NCBI GenBank assembly: GCA_002353205.1 | Contig: DEJE01000026.1 | Location: 20,100 to 81,695, forward strand | Direction of reading: 5' to 3' | DNA: 61,596 nucleotides | From: Prevotella sp. UBA2756 | Lineage (GTDB): Bacteria; Bacteroidota; Bacteroidia; Bacteroidales; Bacteroidaceae | Shown: positions 39,835 through 49,146 of the stretch, one piece after another | Layout: each line of letters starts with the position of its first letter | How positions within the stretch are numbered: the first letter of the stretch is position 1 | Notes under the pieces: generated by a model | Seen by the model: the letters and a program-made list of their open reading frames with translations, nothing else | Databases searched by the model: none | What the model was told of the DNA's origin: nothing | Program-made: the position numbers and the translations under genes

Positions 39835-42800
39835 CTACTTCGTGAACTTCTTTCCGTTCTTGATGTATACACCTCGGGCAGGCTTGCCTGCCAGCTCGCG
39901 ACCCTGGAGGTCGTAGTAGTGCTCCGTACCGTCCTCATCGATCGTTGTCAGTGTATCAATGTCAGTAGGTATCGAGCCGCCGGCATTCTCCAGCACTGTG
40001 CCCACTACGCTATTCGATCCGGGCAACATCAAGAATGCCATGAAGGGTTTCAACGACGAATTGGCCGTGCCCTTACTGCTCAGCGAAACCTTATCCCACG
40101 TTTTCGTAGTGGGATTAAGGGTGCGCACCTCCATTTCGACAGCGGTTGCCGCGTCGATCTGTCCCAGCGTGCCGCGAAGCGTAGCGCCCATCACATTGAC
40201 ATCGTGGCCGATGGTCTGGCCTCCGCTGGCGGGAACGTCGGTCTTGAAGTCGTTGATTACGTAGTTACGGTTGGTACTCACGAGCAGGTAGGGCTTAAGA
40301 GCTTCCAAGTCACTGTTCACCTTCGTAAATACCAATTCACGTCCTCGCCGTCCTGTCAGCTTGTAGGCTTCCGTCTGGTAAGGGATTTGCTGCTTGTAGG
40401 GTAAACAGATGGTGGTTGCCATGTTCGGCAGCAGCTGACGCGATAGCCGCGCAAAGTCAGTTGTAAAGCCGTAAGGCACGTCGTAGTCCCAGCCGTCGTA
40501 AAGATTGAAGTAGTAGCAGTGTCCTACGCTGCGGTCACCCGACATGTTGTCTTCGGCATTCGCAGCATGGACTGCAACAATGTTCTGCTCGCGGTTTTCA
40601 GCGAATTTGTTCGGCACGTAGAGCAGGGCATAGGCATTGAGGCCCAGCTTGCGGCGTAGGTCGTCCTTGTAGCTGTCGTCGACCATCGCGGAGTCGCAGA
40701 GCAGCATGTCGGCCCAGCGTAGCTTTGTGGCATTGGCGAAGACATTGTCATCGATGGTCTCCAGTGTCGCCGGCAGGGCGATGTGCTCCAGTTGGGCCAG
40801 AGGCTGTATGTCGTCGGCATGGAGTGCCGAAATGGCCGTATAGCGCAGGGGTGCCAAGTCGCGAATGCCTTCATGACCCTTGAACCATCCGTCGACACTG
40901 GTGATAGCGACCATGTCGTCGTAGGTGGCTGCAGCATGGGCGGCGAAGGCGCAGAACTCGTCGTCACCGTCAAAGACACCCTTCTGGATGTTGTTGGTGC
41001 GCTGCCATGAGCTGCTGGTGTAGTCGTTGTCAGAACGGTATTCCTCAAGCAACGAGGGCCGCACATAGAAGGCGTCGAAAGTTGGGTTGTAGTTGTTGCA
41101 GAGCCATCGCCAGACAGCAAACTGCGTGCTGATTCCCATTTTCTTCTTTGAGAGGATGTACATGCGTGTCAGCGAAGCATCGTCGTCGAGGGCATTCCAG
41201 TTGAAATCCTCCATGTCGTCGCCGACGACCAGTGTCTCCAACTCTTCGCACTCCTGCAGGGCGCGTGCCGAGACTTTCTTGCACGTTTTCGGCAGGATGA
41301 GCGTTTTCAGGCTGTAGGCTTTGAGGAAGGCGTGGTAGGGCAGTTCGTTGTCATCGACACTGTAGAGATAGCTCTGGTGGCCTTTCCATGATGAGAGTTC
41401 GCCGTTGACATACCTGTCCGTCTCCACTATATTGGCATCGTAGAGATCGATATACTCCAAATGTCCTGCCATGTTGCGTGTCTGTATCCACGGCGTATAG
41501 CCAGCGAGATGACGCATGAGGTCGAAGTCTTCGCCCGAGATGGGACCTACGACCTTTAGCCTGCGCAGCATGCTATAGTCGCCGCTGATACCGCCGAGAC
41601 AAGTGTGCCCGAGCATGTTGCTGTTCTCGCGCGTTGTCAGTCCGAGAGCCTTCGCCAGCGTATTGGGCTCAGTGAGGACCACCGTCACCACGTTATTGTT
41701 CGCGTTGGCAGTCTCGTTGACGTTGATGTGATCGGCATACTCAGCCCACTTCGAACGGTACAGCTTGCAGAGTTTCTTCGGCACGAGGATGCGGAAGTCG
41801 GCAGGCAGGTCGCGCAGCGCACCGGCTGCCATAGCAGGAACGGAGTCACAGTTCACGTAGATGGTGTCGAGCTTGGAGCATCCTGCGAAGGCGTCGATGC
41901 CGATACTCTTCAGGCTGTCGGGCAGCGTGATGGTGCACAATTCCGATGCGTTGCTGAAGGTCTGCTCGAGGTTCTTCACCTCGATGAATCGCCAGAAGTC
42001 GTTGAAGCGGCTGATGGTTGCGTTGTCGTTGAAGATTTCTTCCACACTCTTCCGCATGAAATAGTCGCTGGGGAAGAAATGCCCCTTGTCCGACAGCGTC
42101 TTCATCACGCCATCGTCTTCAAACGGCGCCACCACGAGCTGTGCGCGTAATGTCAGGTTTTCATCACCCATATAGTTGCCAATCTGCGATTTTGTGGTGT
42201 ACACAACGCCGATGGGAGCCTCCCAGGGGTCGTCGTATGTGCTTGTGGCGTGACTGTCGGTGAGCATGACCAGCTCCTGGATGCCCTTGAGGCTCTGCAG
42301 GATATCGCATTTGTATTCCGTGGTATTGCTTCCCACGCAGACACGTTTCAGGCTGGCGGCATCCTCGAAGATGTTTTCACCGATGTAGGTGACCGACTTC
42401 GGGAAGACGACGGTCTCTATGCTCGTACAGTTCTCGAACAGGTAGTCGGGAACCTTGTTGTCGGCGTCGATATACTCGTCGATGCCATTGCCGTTGTATG
42501 AGTTGACGTCGTCCTTCCTGATATCGGCATTCCAAAGGTTCAGATATTTCAGCTTGCCGTCGGTGGGAGCGCTGTCATAGGCATCGGCACCGGCCAGGTG
42601 ACGGATCACACCGAGGTCGTCGCCGTTGAGCGGTCCGACGACGGTCAGCGAGTCGATGTGGCTGTAGTCTCCGTTGAGATAGCGAATCTTGCCTCTCTCC
42701 TTTTCCACTGCCAGTTTGAGCTTCTCGGCAAGCTGTCCCACGCCCGACACATGGATGACCTTGCGCGTGCGGAACATCTTGTCGCTGGCGATGTAGTCCT

Positions 42801-45800
42801 TATATTCTGCCCACTGCTTTCTGTAGAGCTGCACACTGGCATCGGGAACGTAGATCTTCAGACTGATGTTCTTCGTGAACTGGTTGCTGCCCTCCAGCTT
42901 TGCTGGTGTCGTGGCCAGCACGCGCACGCTGGTCAGTGCCTGACAGTTGTTGAAAGCCTGTTCTCCTATGCTCTCCACCGTTGCGGGCAGCTCGATGGAT
43001 GTCAGTGCAGAGCATCCGTCAAAGGCGCTGCTGCCCACACGCTTGATCGTATTGGGCAGAGCGATGCTGCTCAGCAGTCGGCAGTCCTTGAACCATCCCT
43101 CGCCCACGAAGTCGAGTCCTACACAGGCAAAGTGTCTGAAGTCATTGAACGAGCGGATGTCTTTTCCGCTGAACTTGCCGTTAAGCCAGTCGAAACCGGC
43201 ACCGCCGATGCGTGCCAGGTCGATGTAGTCGGTCCAGTAAGTATCATCGTAGCCCGTGTGAGCCATGTCGTAGTAGGCCATATCCTTCAATGCGCTCTTC
43301 ACCTCCTCGTCCGTGGGCTGTATGATGCAGGGGAGGAAACGGTCGCGGTATTTGTTCCACGTCGTGTCGGCCTCGAACCACTCCAGCTGCTTGGGCATCA
43401 TCTTGATCTGGGCCGTCGTTCCCGCCAGCACGCCCCGGCCGAGTTTCACCTGTTGCGGCGTGATGGGGTCGATGCGGTTCGGACCGTCCGTGACGAGATA
43501 GAGCATGTCGATGTTGGCAAGGTTGCGACAGTTGGCAAAGCACGAGTCTTGCAACGTCACGTCAAGTCCGGTATATACGTCACCGAAGCCCGTTGTTCCT
43601 TTCAAGTCGGTGAAGTTCACCACGCGCAGGTTGTCGTTGCCCCGGAAGGCAGCGTAGCGCACGGCATCGAGCTGGTAGTTGTTGTACGAGCCGATGTCGT
43701 TGCAGAGCTTCAGCGCACCCTGATGCCCTTTGAGGAAGTCATCGTCGGGTTTCACCACGACCATGTGCTCTATCTTGTGGCCTTCCACCTTGTGAATCTT
43801 CTGCAGCGAGGCCCTCTCGTAGGCATAGCCGTACCAGCCGCCGTATTCGTCATGCTCCACAGCGGGCAGCACATTGGTGTATTTGAAATAGCGTTTCAGG
43901 TGGCTCCACGATTCGCTGGCCAGATAATCTTCCTTGCGGCTCTCGTCGATGAGGATGTGGAACTTCAGCGAGTCAAGACCGGCGAAGATGCTGTCGCCGC
44001 CCAGGATGAAGCTTTCCGGACCCAGAGCCTGCCACCCGTTGTCCTTTGTCTGCAACAGCGTGCTGAACTCCACCAGCTTGTCGCAGCCCACAAAAGCCGA
44101 GTCGGGAATGGTGAGCAGCATGGGCATGCCCTCGTTGGTTGAGATGTTGTTCTCGTGGAACCACACCTTCTCCAGATTCTTGTGCTTCTGGAACACGTCG
44201 CGGCCGAACGTCATTGTCACCGACGACGCGTTGGCACCCTGTCCGCGGTCGGTGCCTGCGTAGATGACGGCCTCCTTCACATCGTCCTTCACCTCTTTTA
44301 TATATGTATGATAGACGAGGTTCTTTGTAGGAGTGGTATAAACGTAACCGCCACCATGAACGCCTACCTGATGCATGTTCGAGCGGATGTTCTCGCGCAT
44401 GCCTTTCTTCAGCGCGTCGCTGCTGTAGTTGTTGTTCCAGCAAGCGGCAGAGATGATGCCGGCCGTTGTCGACGTGACCGACAGCCCTCCCAGGATATGC
44501 ACCGACGAATAGATGGCCAGGTCGGCAAGATAGGTGTTGATTTGCTCCTGCAAGATCGGCACGGCATCCTGCAAGCATTGCGTCAGGGCTGTGAATCCGT
44601 TCTTCAGTGCGCCCTGTCCGAGAGAGCTTGCACTGAACTGTGCTCTGGTCATGATGGCGCCATTCACCATGATACCCGACTGATCCAGCGCGATGCGGTC
44701 AGGGAACGATATGCCCATGAGTCCCAAATCGACCACGTCTCTACCGCCGTATGTGCCGAAGAATTCACTTGCCCTCGCTGTCAACGATAAGGCGTCGGCA
44801 TTGGCAACACCTTGCGCTGCCGTCTGCGCTCCCACCACAAACTCTTTCTGTGCCGTGACCACGGAGAGCGACTGTGTTGTCTTGGAGAGATTGCCGATGA
44901 CAGCCGAGTTGGCAGCGTAGGTGCCCAAGGTAGCCACGTAGAGGGCCACTTCGGCTGCGATGCGCGGGAGTGTCCACCACGACAGATCCTGACTGACCGT
45001 CTGCGATGTCTCCCTGATGCCGCCCAGGTTGGTAATATATCCGTATGTGATGCCCTTCTGGTCACCGATGGTGAAGTCGCTGCCGTTGTCGGGTGTCAGG
45101 TTCTGCGGAATGATATATGGCAGATAGGGCACCCAGTTGGGATCGTCGAGGAACTCTTTGTAACGTTCGGGAGCCACGAGGATGCGGAAGTCCCCGGGTA
45201 TGCGGTCTATCGTCGAGGCATCCACGTCCTTTATGTTCATCAGCTCCTCGTCACTCAGTTGAGTGTGGCCGAAGATCATATTGCCGGGAACAACATCCTG
45301 CGGACCGAGTGCCTGCCAGTGAGGGGCGACGTTTTCGCCGGTGCTGCTCTCGTTGACGTAGTAGAACATGCGCAGCTCTTTCAGGTTCGTGCAGCCCCTG
45401 AAAGCTCCGTTCTGTATGACAATCTTGAAGTTGCTGTACGAGTTGCGGTTGCCGACGACCTGAGCAAACTCAATATACTTCAGATTCTTGTTGCCCTCGA
45501 AGGCTCCCGACTTGATAGCCACCGTCTTATAGTTGAAATAGGTGCCGGGGTCGTTACGGATAATCATCCGTCCGTTGTCGAGACTGCTGTCGTCAACGCC
45601 CACCACCTGCGCGTACCAGATGTTTTTCTTCTCATCACCGGCCAGCAGGTTCGCAGCGTTGAAGTTCTTGTAGTCGGCGTTCCATGCCACCATGTTCCGC
45701 CTCATCACCTCGCGACCAGCAGCATCGTTCTGCACGGCGTTGCCCTGACTGTCGCGCATGTAGCTGTAGATGGCTCCGTCCTGACGGATGTCCTCGGCCG

Positions 45801-47499
45801 ACGAGATGTAGAGCCCGATGCGGTCTTGATGGGCCCCCCAGGCGTCGCTGCTCAGGAAGTCCTGGTAGACGCTCTGGTCCACGACGATGTGGCACGGCGA
45901 GCCTTCGAAGGCATTGTCGGCAATGCGAACACCCGACGTCGGCGTCAGCGTTTCCCACTTGTTGTCCTTGTTGTTATAGTACATCATGACAAACTCCGTC
46001 AGGTTCTGGCATCCGGCAAACGCCTCTTCGTCGACATAGAGGTCAAGCGGCGTGTTGCAGTCGCTTCGCAACTGGGCGTCGGTATTGCTCATGAAGGTGA
46101 TTCGCTTCAGCTGGCCTACGTTCTTGAAGGCGCGCGGCGCGATGACGGCCAGGTGGGTGTGCTCCCAAAGGTCCGACACGATGTCGTTCTTCACGAGGCT
46201 GCCCTCATACTGTCGGGTGCTCCACAGCCATCCCGACGTGATGAAGTTCTGGAACAGCTCGTCGCTGGGGTCGCAGCTCGTCACGGCGGTGACAAAGTTC
46301 TTCGTGCCCTCGGCGTCATAGACGAAGAGATAGCCGTCGTCGTCGAGCTGATAGCCCTTGGCTCGGCATGTCTCGTCGCTCAGGTAGAGCTTGTAGTCGT
46401 TGCCAGAGAGGTAGCGGTAGTTGATGCCCATCACCTCACGCTCCAGCTTGGCGGAGGGCATCGAGGTGGCAATGCGGAGAACGGGCGTTCCCTTGATGTC
46501 GCTCAGCGTGTGTGTGCCCTCGGCGCGCCAGGGGTCGCTCACGTAGCAACCTGTCGGTGTGCCAGGCGAGAACCAGTGGTCAAAGGCGGTGCCGTTGGCG
46601 ACGGTCAGTTTCACCTTCGCACCCGAGGCGTAGTAGCTCGTGCCTCTGAACTGGATCGTAGGCTCACCCACCATAGTGGCAGTGCAGCCCTCGGGCACCT
46701 CGACGTGGGTGAACACGCCCGTGCCTTGCGAGTCGTCGCCCACGATATTGGTGAAGAAGCAGTCGTTGAGTGTGGCCTTCACGCCGCCGGCCATGCGTAC
46801 AAACGTCTTACCGTTGCCGGCACTGACGGCCACGCGTTGCTGCGGACTCACCATGGAGAAGCTGATGGTGACCGGCACATTGCTCCATCCCACCATGCCG
46901 CCTGCCGTGCCGTTCACGCTGATGGTGCCATCGAACAGGCAACCCTCCATCGTCAGACGACCGGTGTTCACGGCTCCCACCAGTCCGCCGGCGGCATCGT
47001 TGTCACCGCTGTGCTGTGCGTTGACAGACATGCCACTGCTGCAATCTGTCAGCGTGGTCGTGCCTGCACCGCCGATGAGCCCCACGATACCGGCACCAAA
47101 CTGGTGCGTGGTGAAGATGCTTCCCTCGGTGCGCAGGTGACGCAGCGTGGCATTGGCCACGTAGGCAAACGGTGCCGACAGCTCCGGATCAAACGCCGCG
47201 GAACCGTTGAGCATTCCCTTGTTGAACGTCAGCGTGTGGTTGCCACCGTCGAAAATGCCATGAAAAGGCGTCTTGCTCGTGCCCACGACGTCACCGTCAA
47301 CCCGGATGTCGGTCGTCAGCATGAACACTTTACCAAAACAGTTGTCGCCACCGGCAACAGTCGTTGCCAGCTGCTTCCAGTCGGCGGCTGATTGGATAAG
47401 GTACGGACTGTTTTCCGTGCCATGGCCATTCCAAGCCCTTGCAGCTTGCATAAGACCAAACAGCAAGGTCATCAGTAAAAATAATCTTTTTCGTTTCAT
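39835..47499 (-). CDS. Giant BspA-like leucine-rich-repeat surface protein
   Basis: A 2554-aa exported protein. A signal peptide (about 1-22, LMQAARA) precedes a GLUG-like beta-helix region (GGLVGAVNTGRLTMEGCLFD). Many BspA/TpLRR units follow across the length, such as IAIAPRAFKNVGQLKRITF-like and LPATVESIGEQAFNNCQAL phrases, several with the pattern of an LRR followed by a domain listing (RYKEFL..., LYRSKWAEY). Around residues 890-1070 is an unrelated Ala/Ser/Leu-rich, largely helical segment. The C-terminus YYDLQGRELAG...GVYIKNGKKF is the short Prevotella surface-sorting-like tail. BspA proteins bind host or bacterial partners. The ATG at 47497-47499 is chosen for its signal peptide; the promoter box is at 47595. 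Confidence 0.9.
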   Translation of the reverse strand: MKRKRLFLLMTLLFGLMQAARAWNGHGTENSPYLIQSAADWKQLATTVAGGDNCFGKVFMLTTDIRVDGDVVGTSKTPFHGIFDGGNHTLTFNKGMLNGSAAFDPELSAPFAYVANATLRHLRTEGSIFTTHQFGAGIVGLIGGAGTTTLTDCSSGMSVNAQHSGDNDAAGGLVGAVNTGRLTMEGCLFDGTISVNGTAGGMVGWSNVPVTISFSMVSPQQRVAVSAGNGKTFVRMAGGVKATLNDCFFTNIVGDDSQGTGVFTHVEVPEGCTATMVGEPTIQFRGTSYYASGAKVKLTVANGTAFDHWFSPGTPTGCYVSDPWRAEGTHTLSDIKGTPVLRIATSMPSAKLEREVMGINYRYLSGNDYKLYLSDETCRAKGYQLDDDGYLFVYDAEGTKNFVTAVTSCDPSDELFQNFITSGWLWSTRQYEGSLVKNDIVSDLWEHTHLAVIAPRAFKNVGQLKRITFMSNTDAQLRSDCNTPLDLYVDEEAFAGCQNLTEFVMMYYNNKDNKWETLTPTSGVRIADNAFEGSPCHIVVDQSVYQDFLSSDAWGAHQDRIGLYISSAEDIRQDGAIYSYMRDSQGNAVQNDAAGREVMRRNMVAWNADYKNFNAANLLAGDEKKNIWYAQVVGVDDSSLDNGRMIIRNDPGTYFNYKTVAIKSGAFEGNKNLKYIEFAQVVGNRNSYSNFKIVIQNGAFRGCTNLKELRMFYYVNESSTGENVAPHWQALGPQDVVPGNMIFGHTQLSDEELMNIKDVDASTIDRIPGDFRILVAPERYKEFLDDPNWVPYLPYIIPQNLTPDNGSDFTIGDQKGITYGYITNLGGIRETSQTVSQDLSWWTLPRIAAEVALYVATLGTYAANSAVIGNLSKTTQSLSVVTAQKEFVVGAQTAAQGVANADALSLTARASEFFGTYGGRDVVDLGLMGISFPDRIALDQSGIMVNGAIMTRAQFSASSLGQGALKNGFTALTQCLQDAVPILQEQINTYLADLAIYSSVHILGGLSVTSTTAGIISAACWNNNYSSDALKKGMRENIRSNMHQVGVHGGGYVYTTPTKNLVYHTYIKEVKDDVKEAVIYAGTDRGQGANASSVTMTFGRDVFQKHKNLEKVWFHENNISTNEGMPMLLTIPDSAFVGCDKLVEFSTLLQTKDNGWQALGPESFILGGDSIFAGLDSLKFHILIDESRKEDYLASESWSHLKRYFKYTNVLPAVEHDEYGGWYGYAYERASLQKIHKVEGHKIEHMVVVKPDDDFLKGHQGALKLCNDIGSYNNYQLDAVRYAAFRGNDNLRVVNFTDLKGTTGFGDVYTGLDVTLQDSCFANCRNLANIDMLYLVTDGPNRIDPITPQQVKLGRGVLAGTTAQIKMMPKQLEWFEADTTWNKYRDRFLPCIIQPTDEEVKSALKDMAYYDMAHTGYDDTYWTDYIDLARIGGAGFDWLNGKFSGKDIRSFNDFRHFACVGLDFVGEGWFKDCRLLSSIALPNTIKRVGSSAFDGCSALTSIELPATVESIGEQAFNNCQALTSVRVLATTPAKLEGSNQFTKNISLKIYVPDASVQLYRKQWAEYKDYIASDKMFRTRKVIHVSGVGQLAEKLKLAVEKERGKIRYLNGDYSHIDSLTVVGPLNGDDLGVIRHLAGADAYDSAPTDGKLKYLNLWNADIRKDDVNSYNGNGIDEYIDADNKVPDYLFENCTSIETVVFPKSVTYIGENIFEDAASLKRVCVGSNTTEYKCDILQSLKGIQELVMLTDSHATSTYDDPWEAPIGVVYTTKSQIGNYMGDENLTLRAQLVVAPFEDDGVMKTLSDKGHFFPSDYFMRKSVEEIFNDNATISRFNDFWRFIEVKNLEQTFSNASELCTITLPDSLKSIGIDAFAGCSKLDTIYVNCDSVPAMAAGALRDLPADFRILVPKKLCKLYRSKWAEYADHINVNETANANNNVVTVVLTEPNTLAKALGLTTRENSNMLGHTCLGGISGDYSMLRRLKVVGPISGEDFDLMRHLAGYTPWIQTRNMAGHLEYIDLYDANIVETDRYVNGELSSWKGHQSYLYSVDDNELPYHAFLKAYSLKTLILPKTCKKVSARALQECEELETLVVGDDMEDFNWNALDDDASLTRMYILSKKKMGISTQFAVWRWLCNNYNPTFDAFYVRPSLLEEYRSDNDYTSSSWQRTNNIQKGVFDGDDEFCAFAAHAAATYDDMVAITSVDGWFKGHEGIRDLAPLRYTAISALHADDIQPLAQLEHIALPATLETIDDNVFANATKLRWADMLLCDSAMVDDSYKDDLRRKLGLNAYALLYVPNKFAENREQNIVAVHAANAEDNMSGDRSVGHCYYFNLYDGWDYDVPYGFTTDFARLSRQLLPNMATTICLPYKQQIPYQTEAYKLTGRRGRELVFTKVNSDLEALKPYLLVSTNRNYVINDFKTDVPASGGQTIGHDVNVMGATLRGTLGQIDAATAVEMEVRTLNPTTKTWDKVSLSSKGTANSSLKPFMAFLMLPGSNSVVGTVLENAGGSIPTDIDTLTTIDEDGTEHYYDLQGRELAGKPARGVYIKNGKKFTK

Positions 47500-47594
47500 G
47501 TTCTTAGCAGATGTTCTTATTTGATTTCTCTGATGTATCATCAACACCACTCACGGTGCTGCGTTCGGCAGTGAGCATAAAAAAAATGACGGTG

Positions 47595-47602
47595 CAAAGT
47601 TA
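47595..47602 (-). promoter_or_regulatory. Promoter -7 box of the BspA-like gene
   Basis: It reads TAACTTTG on the minus strand, giving a leader of about 90 nt to the chosen ATG. Confidence 0.6.
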
Positions 47603-47691
47603 CGGCGAAATGATGAAATGAGCAAACTTCTGCCCTGTCTTTTCTTCACGCTGGGCATTTTCACAATAACAATTGCAGCAAAAAAGCACTG

Positions 47692-48801
47692 TCAGACACC
47701 CTGAACGAGAAGCTCCGCTTCCTTTCGCGCAGGCTTCCCCGTGGCGGTGTAAGGAAGCGCGTCGGCGGCGACAAAGAATCGCGGAACCCAATACTTCGGA
47801 AGAGTGCGCCGACAAACCGCGCGCAGCTCTTCCGCACTGAGCCCACCTTTCTTATATAATAACACGACGGCCTCGCCAAACTTCTTGTCTGCACGCTTCG
47901 TGATGAGGAAATCGGAGCCAAGATGGGGGCGCAACAGCCGCTCCACTTCCTCAATCTGAATCTTCACGCCGCCCGAACAGATCACGTTGTCGCGGCGCCC
48001 GATGATGCGGAACCTCACCTGAGACCTTCCATCGGCGCCCGTCGTCGTCGCCACCTCGGCTATATCGTTCGTCACGAGCGTCTCTGCACACACATGCGGC
48101 GCGTCGATCACCAAGCAACCGTCTGCGTCGGTCCTCACCTCCACGCCCTCGAAAGGCGTGTACCACTCGCTCGCCTCGGGACCGTTGAGCCGCCGGAGGG
48201 CGATGTGCGAGAGCGTCTCCGTCATCCCATACGTGCTCCAAACGGCGTTAGGGAAGCAGCGCAGCTCGCGCGCCAGTTCGTCGTCGATGGCTCCTCCGCC
48301 GATGATGAGGTGCCTCACGGCCATCAGCCGCTCGCGCTCCTCAGCCACCCGCACCGTGTTCCACACCTGCAGCGGCACCATAGCAGCGAAATCCAGATGA
48401 CAGGTGACAGGTGACAGATGACAGGTGACAGGTGATAATTGACAGGTGTGATTACCGGCTTGAGCAGACCCTTGGACTGAAAGCAAATCACACCTGTCAC
48501 CTATCAACTGTAAACTATCACCTGAAAAAGGTCTTCCGCTCGGCTCCACGCTGATCAGCCGCAGCCCGCGCACCAGCGCGCGCACCACCATCATCTTGCC
48601 GGCTATGAAGTCGAGAGGCATGCACAGCAGCGCCGTGTCGCCAGCCTTCAGCCCTAAGAAGTCGCATGTGATGCGTGCCGAAGCCTCCATGCGCCGCTTC
48701 TCCACCCACAGCGCTTTCGGCTCGCCCGTCGACCCGCTTGTGTGCACCAGCAAGCGGTCGCTCCCGTTATTCCATTCATCAAGAAATTCCTGTAGTGTCA
48801 T
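47692..48801 (-). CDS. menE: O-succinylbenzoate-CoA ligase carrying an in-frame repeat insertion
   Basis: A 369-aa acyl-CoA synthetase (ANL superfamily) that activates o-succinylbenzoate in menaquinone synthesis. LLVHTSGSTGEPKALWVEKR (near residue 18) is the AMP-binding P-loop; VWSTYGMTETLSHIALR, RIIGRRDNVICSGGVKIQIE and the C-terminal YTATGKPARKEA lysine region are present. Shorter than E. coli MenE, as in other Bacteroidota. Between SVEPSGRPF and DFAAMVPLQV about 45 residues are inserted (GDSLQLIGDRCDLL...NHTCQLSPVTCHLSPVTCHL), encoded by the element at 48398-48524. The ATG at 48799-48801 is chosen because the -7 box lies at 48822. It is separated from other men genes by nrf/res genes. Confidence 0.93.
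   Translation of the reverse strand: MTLQEFLDEWNNGSDRLLVHTSGSTGEPKALWVEKRRMEASARITCDFLGLKAGDTALLCMPLDFIAGKMMVVRALVRGLRLISVEPSGRPFSGDSLQLIGDRCDLLSVQGSAQAGNHTCQLSPVTCHLSPVTCHLDFAAMVPLQVWNTVRVAEERERLMAVRHLIIGGGAIDDELARELRCFPNAVWSTYGMTETLSHIALRRLNGPEASEWYTPFEGVEVRTDADGCLVIDAPHVCAETLVTNDIAEVATTTGADGRSQVRFRIIGRRDNVICSGGVKIQIEEVERLLRPHLGSDFLITKRADKKFGEAVVLLYKKGGLSAEELRAVCRRTLPKYWVPRFFVAADALPYTATGKPARKEAELLVQGV
48398..48524. repeat. TGACAG-type palindromic element, in frame in menE
   Basis: On the plus strand: heptamers TGACAGG x5 (one TGACAGA), TGATAAT, TGACAGG, then TGTGATT. A core of about 32 bases ends AAGCAAATCACACC, then inverted heptamers CCTGTCA, CCTATCA, ACTGTAA, ACTATCA. The core ends are a perfect 10-bp inverted repeat, AGGTGTGATT (48444-48453)/AATCACACCT (48486-48495). 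The gene reads the opposite strand, where all units lack stops in the used frame. Confidence 0.92.
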
Positions 48802-48821
48802 CACATCTGTCGTTAGCACTG

Positions 48822-48829
48822 CAAAAATA
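48822..48829 (-). promoter_or_regulatory. Promoter -7 box of menE
   Basis: It reads TATTTTTG on the minus strand, 20 bases upstream of the chosen ATG. Confidence 0.6.
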
Positions 48830-48918
48830 CAACTTTTTTCCAACATCCCACACACAAAGTGCACTTTTTTCTATTGCCCTGAGGCCGCTTCCGGCACGAC
48901 GGAACAACCTCTCTGCGC

Positions 48919-49138
48919 TGCCGCTGCTGCGCTGACGGATGGCAAAACAATTTAGATTGCACGGCAGAATCATTTAGATTGCTGAGTAAAACAAATAGAA
49001 TTGCCCGGCAATATAATTTATTTTGCATCCCGGGGAAAGCGCTGCGCCAACCCAGAACCAGCGCCGCGCCAACCCGTAACCAGCGCTGCGGCGACCCGTA
49101 ACCAGCGCGGCGGCGACCCGTAAAGACGGCATAGCGCA
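48919..49138. repeat. 22-bp tandem array, locus C
   Basis: At least nine units on a strict 22-bp period between resC and menE. Four AT-rich units (GGCAAAACAATTTAGATTGC type) occupy 48941-49028. Five GC-rich units (CCCGTAACCAGCGCTGCGGC type) occupy 49029-49138. The sequence changes abruptly while the period is kept. The array ends eight bases before the resC stop codon side (49147). The AT-rich core, inverted, resembles locus B. Confidence 0.88.
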
Positions 49139-49146
49139 GGTGGCCG

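Noticed and set aside
48815..48864. Longer MenE starting at 48864 (21 extra codons).
   Set aside because: The -7 box at 48822-48829 lies inside this extension, and the family N-terminus begins with MTLQEFL.
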